40,191 bases of DNA from Deltaproteobacteria bacterium (GTDB lineage: Bacteria; Desulfobacterota; GWC2-55-46). Below are positions 26,869 to 36,987 of this stretch, piece by piece. The translations under genes were made by a program, and so were the position numbers. The first letter of the stretch is position 1, and each line of letters starts with the position of its first letter. The stretch covers positions 1-40,191 of the forward strand of contig JACRCM010000076.1 of NCBI GenBank assembly GCA_016219025.1, written 5' to 3'. The notes beneath the pieces were generated by a model, which ran no database searches, was not told where the DNA came from, and saw nothing but the letters and a program-made list of their open reading frames with translations.

Positions 26869-28431
26869 ATGAAACTCGCCACCTCAGATACGATTAAAGA
26901 GATAGACCGGGCCGCCGTGGAGGACTACGGCATGGCAGGGTTGCAGCTCATGGAAAACGCCGGACGCGGCGTTGCAGACCTCGTGCTCCGCGAACTTGGC
27001 GCCGGCGGCAAGAAAGGCCGCGTTGCCGTTATAGCGGGCAAGGGCAACAACGGCGGTGACGGCTACGTGGCGGCGCGCCATCTGAGGAACGCGGGCATCG
27101 ACGTAATCGTCTTCTCGCTTGCGAGGCCGAAGGGGCTTAAAGGCGATGCGGCTGTAAACGCATCAGTATGGGGCCGGATGGGAGGCGCAACCGCGGGGAT
27201 ATCGACTAATGCCGACATCGCCAGACACGCATCCGCCATCAGGCACGCTACGGTCATAGTCGACGCGATCTTCGGCACCGGGCTTTCTACCGCGGTAAAG
27301 GGCGTTCATGCCGGCGTTATAGAATTCATCAATTCGCTCGGCAAGAGGGTCGTATCCGTTGACGTTCCCTCCGGCATAGACGCCGCAACCGGCGCTGCGC
27401 TCGGCGTTGCAATCAAGGCCGGCCTCACCGTCACGATGGCTATGCCTAAACTCGGACTCTATCTCTATCCGGGGCGCGCATGCGCGGGCAGGATAGAGGT
27501 CGTTGACATCGGCTGCCCCTCGGCGCTTATCAACGGAGACGATATTCGATACAACCTAATCACCGGCGCGGACGTGAGCGGAGTTCTGAGGCCGCGCAAG
27601 ATTGATTCGCACAAGGGGAGTTACGGACACCTCCTCGTGCTTGCAGGCTCTCCGGGCAAGACGGGCGCGGCGTACATGGCGGCGACCGGCGCGATGAGGG
27701 CCGGTGCCGGGCTGGCGACCATCGGTCTGCCTGAGAGTCTTGAGCCGATAATGGAGGCGAAGACGACTGAGGTTATGACGCTCGGCCTGCCGGAGACCGC
27801 GGCCCATGCGCTCGGAGGCGTCTCGTTCGAGGCCGTTTGCAAGGCGATGAATGGCAAGGCGGCAATCGTCATAGGCCCCGGGCTCGGCGCAACGGACGAT
27901 ATTGCGGGATTGATGGAGCGCATCCTGAAGGCATCGAAGCTGCCGATGGTTATCGACGCCGACGGGTTGAACGCGCTTGCCGGGCGGCTTGACCTCCTGC
28001 GCAAGACGCGCGCGCCCATAGTGCTTACCCCGCACCCCGGGGAGTTGGCGAGGCTCCTTGACATGAAGACCGCTGACGTTCAATCCGGCAGGATAGGCGC
28101 GGCCTCCGCGCTTGCCGCAAAGACCGGCGCGGCGGTAGTCCTCAAGGGCGCGGCAACGGTGATAGCGAGTCCTGACGGCGCGGTCTGGATAAACCCGACC
28201 GGCAACGCCGGGCTTGCCACGGCAGGCGCCGGAGACGTGCTTGCGGGCATGATAGGCGGCCTCATCGCGCAGGGGTGCGAGACAATGGACGCGGCCATAG
28301 CCGGGGTCTATATCCACGGTCTGGCCGCGGACGAGATAAAGGCCGCGAACGGCGAGGCCGGGATGATGGCGATGGATTTATTACCGGTAATCCCGCGCGT
28401 TATGAACTCCCTCATCGTTGCCGCGTTATGA
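26869..28431 (+). CDS. nnr: bifunctional NAD(P)H-hydrate epimerase/dehydratase
   Basis: AGKGNNGGDGYVAARHL; VLTPHPGELARLL; GNAGLATAGAGDVLAGMIGGLIAQG. Confidence 0.96.
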   Translation: MKLATSDTIKEIDRAAVEDYGMAGLQLMENAGRGVADLVLRELGAGGKKGRVAVIAGKGNNGGDGYVAARHLRNAGIDVIVFSLARPKGLKGDAAVNASVWGRMGGATAGISTNADIARHASAIRHATVIVDAIFGTGLSTAVKGVHAGVIEFINSLGKRVVSVDVPSGIDAATGAALGVAIKAGLTVTMAMPKLGLYLYPGRACAGRIEVVDIGCPSALINGDDIRYNLITGADVSGVLRPRKIDSHKGSYGHLLVLAGSPGKTGAAYMAATGAMRAGAGLATIGLPESLEPIMEAKTTEVMTLGLPETAAHALGGVSFEAVCKAMNGKAAIVIGPGLGATDDIAGLMERILKASKLPMVIDADGLNALAGRLDLLRKTRAPIVLTPHPGELARLLDMKTADVQSGRIGAASALAAKTGAAVVLKGAATVIASPDGAVWINPTGNAGLATAGAGDVLAGMIGGLIAQGCETMDAAIAGVYIHGLAADEIKAANGEAGMMAMDLLPVIPRVMNSLIVAAL

Positions 28432-28850
28432 AGAGGGTCTACGTTACAAACTCGCCTGAAGAGACCGAGGGGATAGCGGCGGCGTTGACGAGGGGGTTGA
28501 AACCCGGCGCCTGCATCGGCCTTATCGGAGAGCTTGGCGCCGGTAAGACCTGCTTCGTAAAGGGCGTTGCAAAGGCGCTCGGCGTGGCGGGTTACGTGAA
28601 GAGTCCGTCTTTCAACATAATAAACATCTACGAGGCCTTACCTGTCCCGCTCTATCACATAGACCTCTACAGGCTCTCAGGCCCGGACGAACTCCGCGAA
28701 GCAGGGCTTGAAGATTATATTTACGGAGAGGGGTTTTCCGTTATAGAATGGGCGGAAAAGGCGCCGGGGCTTCTGGCCGACTGTTCCCTGGTGGTCAGGA
28801 TTTCATATAAGGGCGAGACCGGGAGGGAGTTGGAGGTGGAGGGCGGATGA
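28428..28850 (+). CDS. tsaE: tRNA t6A biosynthesis ATPase TsaE
   Basis: GLIGELGAGKTCFVKGVAKALG...VKSPSFNIINIYE...HIDLYRLSGPDE; ATG at 28428 overlaps nnr stop. Confidence 0.95.
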   Translation: MKRVYVTNSPEETEGIAAALTRGLKPGACIGLIGELGAGKTCFVKGVAKALGVAGYVKSPSFNIINIYEALPVPLYHIDLYRLSGPDELREAGLEDYIYGEGFSVIEWAEKAPGLLADCSLVVRISYKGETGRELEVEGG

Positions 28851-29071
28851 GCCGAAAGACTCTGGAAAAGATACTTGGCGGCGTATCGGATAAGAATATC
28901 CGGTTTGATGAATCGCGGAATATCCTTCTGGGATTTAAGTTTGCAGAAAGGGTCAAAGGGGGCCATCATATTTTTAACAGATTCGATGTGCAGGAAATTG
29001 TCAATTTGCAGCCTCTTAAAGATGGAAAGGCAAAGGCGTATCAGGTAAAGCAGGTCAGGGATTTACTATGA
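28847..29071 (+). CDS. hicA: HicA-family toxin
   Basis: MSRKTLEKILGGVSDKNIRFDE...FAERVKGGHHIFNRFDVQEIVNLQPLKDGKAKAYQVKQVRDLL; ATGA overlap with tsaE. Confidence 0.82.
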   Translation: MSRKTLEKILGGVSDKNIRFDESRNILLGFKFAERVKGGHHIFNRFDVQEIVNLQPLKDGKAKAYQVKQVRDLL

Positions 29072-29100
29072 AGTATAAGCTCAATAGAGAGGAGTAATTA

Positions 29101-29309
29101 TGTACAGGTACGAGATAATCATATACTGGAGCGATGAAGACGGCGCTTATGTGGCCGAGGTGCCGGAACTCCCCGGGTGCATGGCCGACGGCGCTACGTA
29201 CGAAGATGCGTTGCGCAACACGGAGACAGCGATAGCAGAATGGATTGATACGGCAAGGGGCATGGGCAGGGATATACCCGCCCCGAAAGGCAGACTCCTG
29301 TATGCATGA
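29101..29309 (+). CDS. hicB: HicB-family antitoxin
   Basis: YRYEIIIYWSDEDGAYVAEVPELPGCMADGATYEDALRNTETAIAEWIDTA. Confidence 0.92.
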
Positions 29310-29389
29310 TGCCGACGCAATCGGCATGAACAAGAGGCGGCCGGGGGCTAAGGCCGCACAATAAACGGCGAACAGGCCGCGCCTGTTCG
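29309..29389 (+). other. three consecutive short hairpins
   Basis: atgccga-cgcaa-tcggcat (29309-29327); gcggcc-9 nt-ggccgc (29337-29357); cgaacaggc-cgc-gcctgttcg (29369-29389). Confidence 0.6.
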
Positions 29390-29404
29390 AGAGGAGGCTT
29401 ACGA

Positions 29405-29887
29405 ATGAGTGGACATGAAGGCTGCGGCCCGGGTTGCGAGGGACATGAGGCAACTGAGCTGGATTTTGTATTCTACGAGATCGAGATGTTCAGGACGGCG
29501 TACGAGGCGTGGCAGCAGTATAGCGAAGACGGGTTCCTGAACAACAGCTTCCTTGAGGTCTTCCTGCTGCACTTCAGGGCGCTGCACGAGTTTTTGCACT
29601 CCGACGGCGAACTGCCCGAAGGCGCGTTGGAGGCGCAGGAGTTTTTCGATACCGAGGAGGAGTATGAGGGTTTTCTGAAAGACAGATGCGGGGACGAAGA
29701 CCTTGCTTATCTCGTGAGACAGGACGCCCGCGCGCACAAGAGGCTTGCCCCCTTGACCCTCAGCCGCTTGGAGGACATGGAGGAGTGGGACATCCACAAG
29801 ATTCACGACGCCATGAACAAGTCGATAGAGGCGTTCATACAGACCGTGCCTGACCTTTGCGCGGATCAGGAAGAGCCTGCCCCGTAG
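29405..29887 (+). CDS. conserved-looking hypothetical protein, Cys/His-rich N-terminus, acidic helical body
   Basis: MSGHEGCGPGCEGHEATELDFVFYEIEMF...; GAGGAGGC SD. Confidence 0.8.
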   Translation: MSGHEGCGPGCEGHEATELDFVFYEIEMFRTAYEAWQQYSEDGFLNNSFLEVFLLHFRALHEFLHSDGELPEGALEAQEFFDTEEEYEGFLKDRCGDEDLAYLVRQDARAHKRLAPLTLSRLEDMEEWDIHKIHDAMNKSIEAFIQTVPDLCADQEEPAP

Positions 29888-29978
29888 TTGCCGATTCATC
29901 GGCGTATCTGTCTTTTTGCACGCGCCGGGATCTGCAAATCCCGGCTCTGTACCGCTCCAAAGCGAGGTTGACGGCCAG

Positions 29979-31388
29979 ATGGTTGACGAAAAGATGAGAG
30001 AGTTCGACGTGGTTGTCATAGGCGGCGGCCCCGGCGGGTACGTGGCCGCGATAAGGGGCGCGCAGCTTGGGGCTAAGGTTGCGCTTATCGAGAGAGACAA
30101 AATAGGCGGGACGTGCCTTAACCGGGGCTGCATCCCGACAAAGGCGCTCTACTACTCGGCAAAGGCGCTCAATAGCGCGCGCCGCGCCGGGGAATTCGGC
30201 GTCAACGTGAGCGGCGTATCCTTCGACCTTGCAAAGGCCGTTACGAGAAAGGGAGATATCGTCCGCCAGCTTGCCGGCGGCGTGGAGCAGCTATTAAAAG
30301 GCAACAAGGTCGAGGTGATACGTGGCTCCGGGGTTGTCGAGGCTGCAGGCAGGGTGGCGGTTACAACCACAGCCGGGGCTGAGGTCATAGCCGCCACAAA
30401 GGCCGTAATTATCGCCACGGGCTCGGAGCCTGCAATGATACCGGCCTTTAATATCGACGGGAAGAACGTCCTTACCTCCACAGAGATGCTGGAGCTTAAA
30501 GAAGTCCCCAGGAGCCTCCTCGTAATCGGCGGCGGGGTCATGGGCTGCGAGTTTGCGACGCTCTTCGCGGCCTTCGGCTCAAGCGTCACGATAGTCGAAC
30601 TCCTGCCGGCGATACTTGCAACCGAGGACAAGATGGTCTCGCGGGTGATAGGCAAGCGGTTCAAGGAGACTGGCGTCAACTGCCTCACAGAGGTCTCGGT
30701 CGAGTCTGTCGAGGCATCGGAGGCGGGCGTCAAGACGCGCCTCAAGGACGGCAGGGAGTTTTTGACGGAGAAGGTATTGGTCTCCATCGGCAGGAGTTTC
30801 AATTCCAAAGGGCTCGGTCTTGAGAAGAACGGCGTCAAGATGAACAGGACTGCCATCGCGGTCAACGACGGCATGGAGACGAACGTCAAGGGCGTCTATG
30901 CCATCGGCGACGTGACCGGGAAGATGCTCCTCGCGCACGTGGCCTCGGCGCAGGGCATCGTGGCCGTGTCGAACGGTCTCGGCAAGGCGGCAACCATGGA
31001 TTATTCGGCGATACCCGGCGGCATATTCACCGACCCGGAAATCGCCTCGGTCGGCCTGCGCGAGAAGGACGCGGCGGAAAAGGGCATAGCCGTCTCAGTC
31101 GGCAGGTTCCCTTACGCGGCATCAGGCAAGGCGCTCGGCATGGGCGAGACGGACGGGTTCGTGCAGATAGTCGCTGACCCCGGCGCCGGCAAGGTGCTCG
31201 GCTGCTCGATAGTAGGCGCTCATGCCACGGACCTGCTCGGCGAGGTGACGCTCGCGGTAAAGGCGGGCGTGACGGCGAAAGAAATAGCCGAAACAGTTCA
31301 CGCTCACCCGACGCTCCCGGAGCTTGTCATGGAGGCCGCCGAGGACGTGCACGGCATGGCCATACACAAGGTCGGGAGGAAGAGATAG
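29979..31388 (+). CDS. lpdA: dihydrolipoyl dehydrogenase
   Basis: [57 protein letters not shown]. Confidence 0.95.
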   Translation: MVDEKMREFDVVVIGGGPGGYVAAIRGAQLGAKVALIERDKIGGTCLNRGCIPTKALYYSAKALNSARRAGEFGVNVSGVSFDLAKAVTRKGDIVRQLAGGVEQLLKGNKVEVIRGSGVVEAAGRVAVTTTAGAEVIAATKAVIIATGSEPAMIPAFNIDGKNVLTSTEMLELKEVPRSLLVIGGGVMGCEFATLFAAFGSSVTIVELLPAILATEDKMVSRVIGKRFKETGVNCLTEVSVESVEASEAGVKTRLKDGREFLTEKVLVSIGRSFNSKGLGLEKNGVKMNRTAIAVNDGMETNVKGVYAIGDVTGKMLLAHVASAQGIVAVSNGLGKAATMDYSAIPGGIFTDPEIASVGLREKDAAEKGIAVSVGRFPYAASGKALGMGETDGFVQIVADPGAGKVLGCSIVGAHATDLLGEVTLAVKAGVTAKEIAETVHAHPTLPELVMEAAEDVHGMAIHKVGRKR

Positions 31389-31390
31389 CG

Positions 31391-32626
31391 ATGTCCCTCA
31401 TCGTCCAGAAATACGGCGGCACCTCGGTCGGGAACGTCGAGCGCATAAAGAACGTCGCAAGGCGCGTGGCAAGGACGTTCAGCCAGGGCAACCGCGTCGT
31501 CGTGGTGCTCTCGGCCATGTCCGGCGAGACGAACAGGCTCGTGGCGTTCACGCAGGAGTGCAGCGAGTTTCCTATAAGCAGGGAGTATGATGCCGTCATA
31601 TCGACAGGCGAACAGGTGACAATCGGACTCCTCGCGCTTGTCCTTAAAGAGATGGGCTATCAGGCAAAGAGTTTCCTCGGGCATCAGGTGCCGATAATAA
31701 CCGATTCGAGTTTCGGTTCCGCCCGCATAGAGGATATCAAGCCGGGCAACCTCATGGCCGAACTCGACAGGGGCGTCATAGCGGTCGTGGCCGGGTTTCA
31801 GGGCGTGGACGCGGACGGGAGCATCACGACGCTCGGACGCGGCGGCTCGGACACCACGGCCGTGGCGCTCGCGGCGGCCCTGAAGGCCGACGTGTGCGAG
31901 ATATACACGGACGTGGAGGGCGTCTACACGACCGACCCGAACATCTGCTCGGACGCGCGCAAGCTGGAACGGGTATCTTACGACGAGATGCTTGAGATGG
32001 CCTCGCTCGGCGCGAAGGTGCTCCAGACGCGCTCGGTCGAGTTTGCAAGAAAATACGGCGTGCCGGTGATGGTCAGGAGTTCATTCAACGACGCTACAGG
32101 CACGCTCGTGTGCAAGGAGGACAAGGAGATGGAGAAGGTAGTCGTATCAGGCGTGACGTATAATAAGGACGAGGCCAAGATCTCGGTCTTGCGGGTGCCG
32201 GACAGGCCCGGCATCGCGGCCCTGCTCTTCCGCCCGCTCACCGAGGCTGGTATAAACGTGGACATGATAGTCCAGAACATCAGCCACGACAGCCAGACCG
32301 ACCTGACGTTTACCGTCACGAAGACGGAGTTCAAGCACGCCATGAAACTCGTCAAGGAGACCGCCGGCAAGATAGAGGCCGAGGACGTTATCGGAGACCC
32401 GAACATCGCAAAGGTCTCGATAGTGGGCGCGGGCATGAGGAGTCACGCCGGGGTCGCCTCGCGGATGTTCGACGTGATGGCGCGGGAAGGCATAAACATC
32501 CAGATGATATCCACCTCCGAGATAAAGATATCGTGCGTGGTCGACGTGAAATACACCGAGCTCGCCGTGCGCGTCCTGCACGAGGCGTTCGGACTGGGCA
32601 AGACCGACGTGGCGGAGGAGAAGTGA
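31391..32626 (+). CDS. lysC: aspartate kinase
   Basis: [17 protein letters not shown]...[41 protein letters not shown] domains. Confidence 0.97.
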   Translation: MSLIVQKYGGTSVGNVERIKNVARRVARTFSQGNRVVVVLSAMSGETNRLVAFTQECSEFPISREYDAVISTGEQVTIGLLALVLKEMGYQAKSFLGHQVPIITDSSFGSARIEDIKPGNLMAELDRGVIAVVAGFQGVDADGSITTLGRGGSDTTAVALAAALKADVCEIYTDVEGVYTTDPNICSDARKLERVSYDEMLEMASLGAKVLQTRSVEFARKYGVPVMVRSSFNDATGTLVCKEDKEMEKVVVSGVTYNKDEAKISVLRVPDRPGIAALLFRPLTEAGINVDMIVQNISHDSQTDLTFTVTKTEFKHAMKLVKETAGKIEAEDVIGDPNIAKVSIVGAGMRSHAGVASRMFDVMAREGINIQMISTSEIKISCVVDVKYTELAVRVLHEAFGLGKTDVAEEK

Positions 32627-32631
32627 CCATT

Positions 32632-32964
32632 ATGCCGGCATTTGTCTTGAAGACGCTTAAATTCCTGAATCCCGGCGAGCAGGAGGCCGTTCGTTTATTC
32701 GAGGGCATGGTTAAAGAGGCGCTCTTGGACAATCTGATGATGCTTGAGGTATTCGGCTCAAAGGTGCGCGGCGATTTCGGCGCGGAATCGGATATCGATG
32801 TTTTTGTGTTGGTGAGAACCTTCGTCCCTGATATTATGACCGCTGTCGCCGCTATCTCATCGGATATAAGCGTCAATCGGGGGGTTCTTATCTCGCCCGT
32901 GGTGTTTAGCAATAATGAGTATGAGAAAAATATAAGATCAAATACATTTTTTTTCAGGAGTTGA
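32632..32964 (+). CDS. MNT-type nucleotidyltransferase domain protein (cassette 1)
   Basis: MLEVFGSKVRGDFGAESDIDVFVLV (GSx10DxD). Confidence 0.8.
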   Translation: MPAFVLKTLKFLNPGEQEAVRLFEGMVKEALLDNLMMLEVFGSKVRGDFGAESDIDVFVLVRTFVPDIMTAVAAISSDISVNRGVLISPVVFSNNEYEKNIRSNTFFFRS

Positions 32965-33044
32965 AGGGTTGCGGGGTTCTCCTTTATGAAAGGGAATAAT
33001 GCCGAACTCGAAGGTTATAAGGCGCAAGGGGAGGAGCGAGGGCG

Positions 33045-33461
33045 TTGAAGGAAAAGAGATTTTTCAAGACGAACGTCCTATCCGATGAGCAACGGGCCGC
33101 CGTTGTCAAGACCGTGAAGGAGAGGCTTTTTGAAGACCTGCGTGTCTCATTCGCTTATATTCACGGTTCCTTTGCCGAGGGGGTGCCGTTCCGGGACGTG
33201 GACGTTGCGGCGTATCTGAAACCGGAGGGCGACGCGTTGGGCTTTGAGGCGGATACGTCCTATGAACTCGGCGAGAGGGCGGGTCTTCCGGTGGACGTAA
33301 AGGCGATAAACTCCGCGCCGCCGACCGTCAGGATGGCGGTTCTGCGAAAGGGGATCCTGCTCTTCGCAAGGGACGAGGCCGCGCTTGCGGACTTCGTGGA
33401 AGACGCCGGGAGGCGCTATGCGGAGTACGCCCATTTCAGGGACATCTATCTCGGGACATGA
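33045..33461 (+). CDS. mntA: MntA-like nucleotidyltransferase antitoxin (cassette 2)
   Basis: FAYIHGSFAEGVPFRDVDVAAYL; TTG start; immediately upstream of HepT. Confidence 0.8.
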   Translation: MKEKRFFKTNVLSDEQRAAVVKTVKERLFEDLRVSFAYIHGSFAEGVPFRDVDVAAYLKPEGDALGFEADTSYELGERAGLPVDVKAINSAPPTVRMAVLRKGILLFARDEAALADFVEDAGRRYAEYAHFRDIYLGT

Positions 33462-33464
33462 GCC

Positions 33465-33893
33465 ATGACGGAGATCGACAGAGACCGCGTCGCAAGGGCA
33501 AAGGCGGACATGCTCGACGCGCTGGGACAGATGGAGTCCATCCTCGGCGAGGGCAGGCAGAGCTATTTGTCCGATCCCAAAAGCCGGGCCGCGCTGAAGT
33601 ATCTGCTCATCGAGACGGTCGAGGCCGTTGCCGACGTTTGTCAGCATCTCCTTGCGCGCACAAAGGGGCTGCCGTGCGAGGGCTACGTCGACTGCGCCGC
33701 CAAGGCCGGCAAGGCGGGCATCATATCGCCGGAACTCTCGAACAGGTTGAGAAGGCTCGCCGACCTGGGGAACAGCCTCATCCATAGATATTGGATAATC
33801 GACGACGAGCGGCTTTTCAATGAGACGCTCGAGGGCAAGGGCGATATAAGGAAGTTTTTGGATGAGATAGATGGGCTTTTGAGGAGCGGTTGA
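33465..33893 (+). CDS. hepT: HepT-like (DUF86) HEPN toxin
   Basis: ALKYLLIETVEAVADVCQHLLA...RRLADLGNSLIHRYWIIDDERL. Confidence 0.85.
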   Translation: MTEIDRDRVARAKADMLDALGQMESILGEGRQSYLSDPKSRAALKYLLIETVEAVADVCQHLLARTKGLPCEGYVDCAAKAGKAGIISPELSNRLRRLADLGNSLIHRYWIIDDERLFNETLEGKGDIRKFLDEIDGLLRSG

Positions 33894-34111
33894 CGGAAGA
33901 CCGGGTATCGGCGGCGTTGGAGGGATATAGGGCGCCGCGGGAATTGGCAGTATTTGCAAGTTCAGTATGGCAGACTGGGCACCGCGCGCGTAACCCAACC
34001 TGCAGGTAGATGACGCATTGTCCACGGCAACGGGCACAGTGGGATGTAGGCGCGCCGAATTTGAGCAAAAGGGCGCTCATGGCGGCAAAATTTAACATGC
34101 CCGGTTGAAAT

Positions 34112-34450
34112 ATGCCTGACAAAAAACTCGGCCCCAAGGACATAGAAGGCATCCTCCATGAGCTCAAGGACGGGCTTGCCGGGCTCTATGGCGACCGGCT
34201 CGTATCGGTGATACTCTACGGCTCTTATGCCCGCGGCGAGGCCACGGAGGACTCGGACATAGACGTCGCCGTCGTGCTCAAGGGCGAGGTCGCGCCGGGC
34301 GCTGAGATAGACAGGATGGTCGACCTGCTTACGGAGTTGGATATGAAATATGGCAGCCTCACCGCTGTGTGCCCGGTGTCGGCGGATGACATGGGAGACG
34401 CGGATTATCCGTTCTTTTTGAACGTCCGCAGGGAAGGGCTGAGCCTGTGA
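34112..34450 (+). CDS. MNT-type nucleotidyltransferase (cassette 3)
   Basis: VSVILYGSYARGEATEDSDIDVAVVLKG. Confidence 0.88.
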   Translation: MPDKKLGPKDIEGILHELKDGLAGLYGDRLVSVILYGSYARGEATEDSDIDVAVVLKGEVAPGAEIDRMVDLLTELDMKYGSLTAVCPVSADDMGDADYPFFLNVRREGLSL

Positions 34451-34830
34451 AGGGCGTAGAGTTATACATGGCCCGCGCAAAGAAATTCGCAAGGCCGGCC
34501 AGGCTCCTTATCGATGATGAAGATTTCGACTCCGCGGTCCCGCGGACTTATTATGCCATGTTTTCGGCGGTGCAAGCCCTGCTTTTAACGCGAGGTCTTA
34601 CCTTTTCAAGCCATAAGGCGGTGATATCCGCCTTCAGCGGGGAGTTTGTCAAGACCGGTATCTTTAAAAAGGAATCCGGCAAGGCCGTGAGGCGTGCCTT
34701 TGAGAAGAGGCAGATCAGCGATTATATGCCCCACTTTGCCATAACCGGGCCGGAGGCCGCCGAGATGCTGGAAGAGGGCGAGGCGTTCATCCGCGCGGTC
34801 GAGGAATATCTGGGCAGGCAGGGATCATAA
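34447..34830 (+). CDS. HEPN-domain protein (cassette 3)
   Basis: [42 protein letters not shown]...[13 protein letters not shown]6H motif [12 protein letters not shown] overlap with upstream MNT. Confidence 0.88.
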   Translation: MKGVELYMARAKKFARPARLLIDDEDFDSAVPRTYYAMFSAVQALLLTRGLTFSSHKAVISAFSGEFVKTGIFKKESGKAVRRAFEKRQISDYMPHFAITGPEAAEMLEEGEAFIRAVEEYLGRQGS

Positions 34831-36401
34831 TGATCAAACTCTACGACACCACGCTGCGCGACGGCACTCAGGCCGAGGACATCGCGTTCTCGGTCGAGGA
34901 CAAGACGCGCATAGCGCACCGGCTCGACGACATGGGCATCCATTACATCGAGGGCGGCTGGCCCGGGTCGAACCCGCGCGACATCGAATTCTTCGAGGCC
35001 ATGCGCGGCAGGAGGCTCGTCAACTCGACGCTCGTGAGCTTCGGCTCGACGAGGAGGGGCGGCGTCCGGGCGTCCAATGACGCGAACGTGAAGGCGCTCC
35101 TTTCGTCCGGCGCGCCCGGGGTGACCATATTCGGCAAGTGCTGGAAGCTCCACGTGGAGAAGGCGCTTCGCGTCTCGCTCGACGAAAACCTCGACATGAT
35201 AGGCGACACCGTGGCGTATCTCAAGAGGCGCGTGGGCGAGGTCTTCTTCGACGCGGAGCACTTCTTCGACGGCTACAAGGACGACCCGGAATACGCGATG
35301 GCGGCCATACGCGCCGCCGGGGACGCGGGCGCGGACTATCTGGTGCTGTGCGACACAAACGGAGGCACCATGCCGTTCGAGGTGTCGAGGATAGTCAGGG
35401 ACGTTGCCCGCAGCGTGGGCGCGCCGCTCGGCATCCACGCGCATAACGACTCCGAGAGCGCGGTTGCCAATACGCTCATGGCCGTAGAGGCTGGCGCGAC
35501 GATGGCGCAAGGCACGATAAACGGCTTCGGCGAGAGGTGCGGCAACGCCAACCTCTGCTCGATAATACCGGCGTTGCAGTTGAAGATGAAGCGGCGGTGC
35601 ATAACGGACGCGCGTCTTAGAAAACTCCTCGACACGTCGCGCTTCGTCTACGAGCTGGCGAACCTGCCGCACGCGAAGCATCAGCCGTACGTCGGCGACA
35701 GCGCCTTCGCGCACAAGGGCGGCATCCACGTGAGCGCGGTCGTAAGGAGCGCTCGGACATACGAGCACATCAGGCCGGAACTCGTCGGCAACAGACAGCG
35801 CGTGCTCGTATCAGACCTCTCCGGCAGGTCTAATCTGCTCTTCAAGGCCAGGGAGTACGGGGTTGACCTTGAGGGCAGATCCGGCGTGGTGCAGGAGGTG
35901 CTCCATCAGCTCAAGGCGCTTGAGCATCAGGGCTTCCAGTACGAGGGCGCCGAGGCGTCGTTCGAGCTCCTCATGCAGAAGGCGCTGCGGAAGAAGGAGA
36001 GGTACTTCAAGCTCATCGGCTTTACGGTCATCGACGAGAAGACGCGGGAGGACGAGCCTCCGAGGTCCGAGGCCGCGATAAGGCTTGAGGTCAAAGGCGA
36101 GGTCGAGCATACGGCGGCCTCCGGCAACGGCCCGGTCAACGCCCTCGACGCGGCGCTCAGGAAGGCGCTCTACAGGTTCTATCCGGCGCTCAAGTCGGTG
36201 GAACTACTCGACTTCAAGGTGAGGGTCGTGGCCGGCGTTCAGGGCACGTCCGCCAAGGTGCGCGTGCTCGTGGAGTCTGGCGACGGCAAAGACAAGTGGG
36301 GCACGGTCGGCGTTTCCGACAACGTCATCGAGGCGTCGTGGCAGGCGCTCGTGGATAGTTTGGAATACAAGCTCTTCAAGGATAAGAAGAAAAGGCCGTG
36401 A
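34830..36401 (+). CDS. cimA: (R)-citramalate synthase
   Basis: [50 protein letters not shown]; HxHND. Confidence 0.95.
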   Translation: MIKLYDTTLRDGTQAEDIAFSVEDKTRIAHRLDDMGIHYIEGGWPGSNPRDIEFFEAMRGRRLVNSTLVSFGSTRRGGVRASNDANVKALLSSGAPGVTIFGKCWKLHVEKALRVSLDENLDMIGDTVAYLKRRVGEVFFDAEHFFDGYKDDPEYAMAAIRAAGDAGADYLVLCDTNGGTMPFEVSRIVRDVARSVGAPLGIHAHNDSESAVANTLMAVEAGATMAQGTINGFGERCGNANLCSIIPALQLKMKRRCITDARLRKLLDTSRFVYELANLPHAKHQPYVGDSAFAHKGGIHVSAVVRSARTYEHIRPELVGNRQRVLVSDLSGRSNLLFKAREYGVDLEGRSGVVQEVLHQLKALEHQGFQYEGAEASFELLMQKALRKKERYFKLIGFTVIDEKTREDEPPRSEAAIRLEVKGEVEHTAASGNGPVNALDAALRKALYRFYPALKSVELLDFKVRVVAGVQGTSAKVRVLVESGDGKDKWGTVGVSDNVIEASWQALVDSLEYKLFKDKKKRP

Positions 36402-36446
36402 CCGTGGACCGTGGCGAACGGCAGGCTGGACAACGGACTGATCCGC

Positions 36447-36815
36447 ATGGAACGTGAAAAGAGATTCGGGGCATACATCGCGCTTTCGCTGATTATGGCC
36501 GCCTTTTTTCTACTGAGGGGCGCGTCCGTCTCCGGCACGCAGGCCCCGCCTTTCATCCAACGCCCATCCCCGGCGCAGCCTGCCGCCGCATTCCCCGGCT
36601 TTCCCATAGACATAAACATGGCCACGGCCGATGACCTCAGACTCCTGCCGGGCATAGGCGAGAAGACCGCGATGAGGATACTGGATAAGAGGGCCGAACT
36701 CGGCGGCTTCAGGTCGATTGAGGATTTGACAGGAGTTGAAAGGATTGGTAGAGTCAAATTAGACCGGATACGCAAATACATAAAAGTCGGGGCCCCGGCC
36801 TCCGCAAAGGGATAG
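36447..36815 (+). CDS. ComEA-like helix-hairpin-helix protein
   Basis: IDINMATADDLRLLPGIGEKTAMRILDKRAELGGFRSIEDLTGVERIGRVKLDRIRKYI; N-terminal TM. Confidence 0.88.
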   Translation: MEREKRFGAYIALSLIMAAFFLLRGASVSGTQAPPFIQRPSPAQPAAAFPGFPIDINMATADDLRLLPGIGEKTAMRILDKRAELGGFRSIEDLTGVERIGRVKLDRIRKYIKVGAPASAKG

Positions 36816-36852
36816 TCCAGCCCAAATGGGCTTTTACGGTTACCGGTTAGCC

Positions 36853-36886
36853 GTTATCAGTTATCCGTTCACTGATAACTGATAAC
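36853..36886. repeat. perfect 13-bp stem hairpin GTTATCAGTTATC
   Basis: gttatcagttatc (36853-36865), 8-nt loop, gataactgataac (36874-36886). Confidence 0.8.
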
Positions 36887-36987
36887 CGGTAACGATAACC
36901 TGTTCGCGCTGACGGCAGCTTGAGTTTTTTTAGCAATCTGCTAAGGGCATCATTAAATAATTCGTGTCCCATCGGCAAGGAGTTCAG

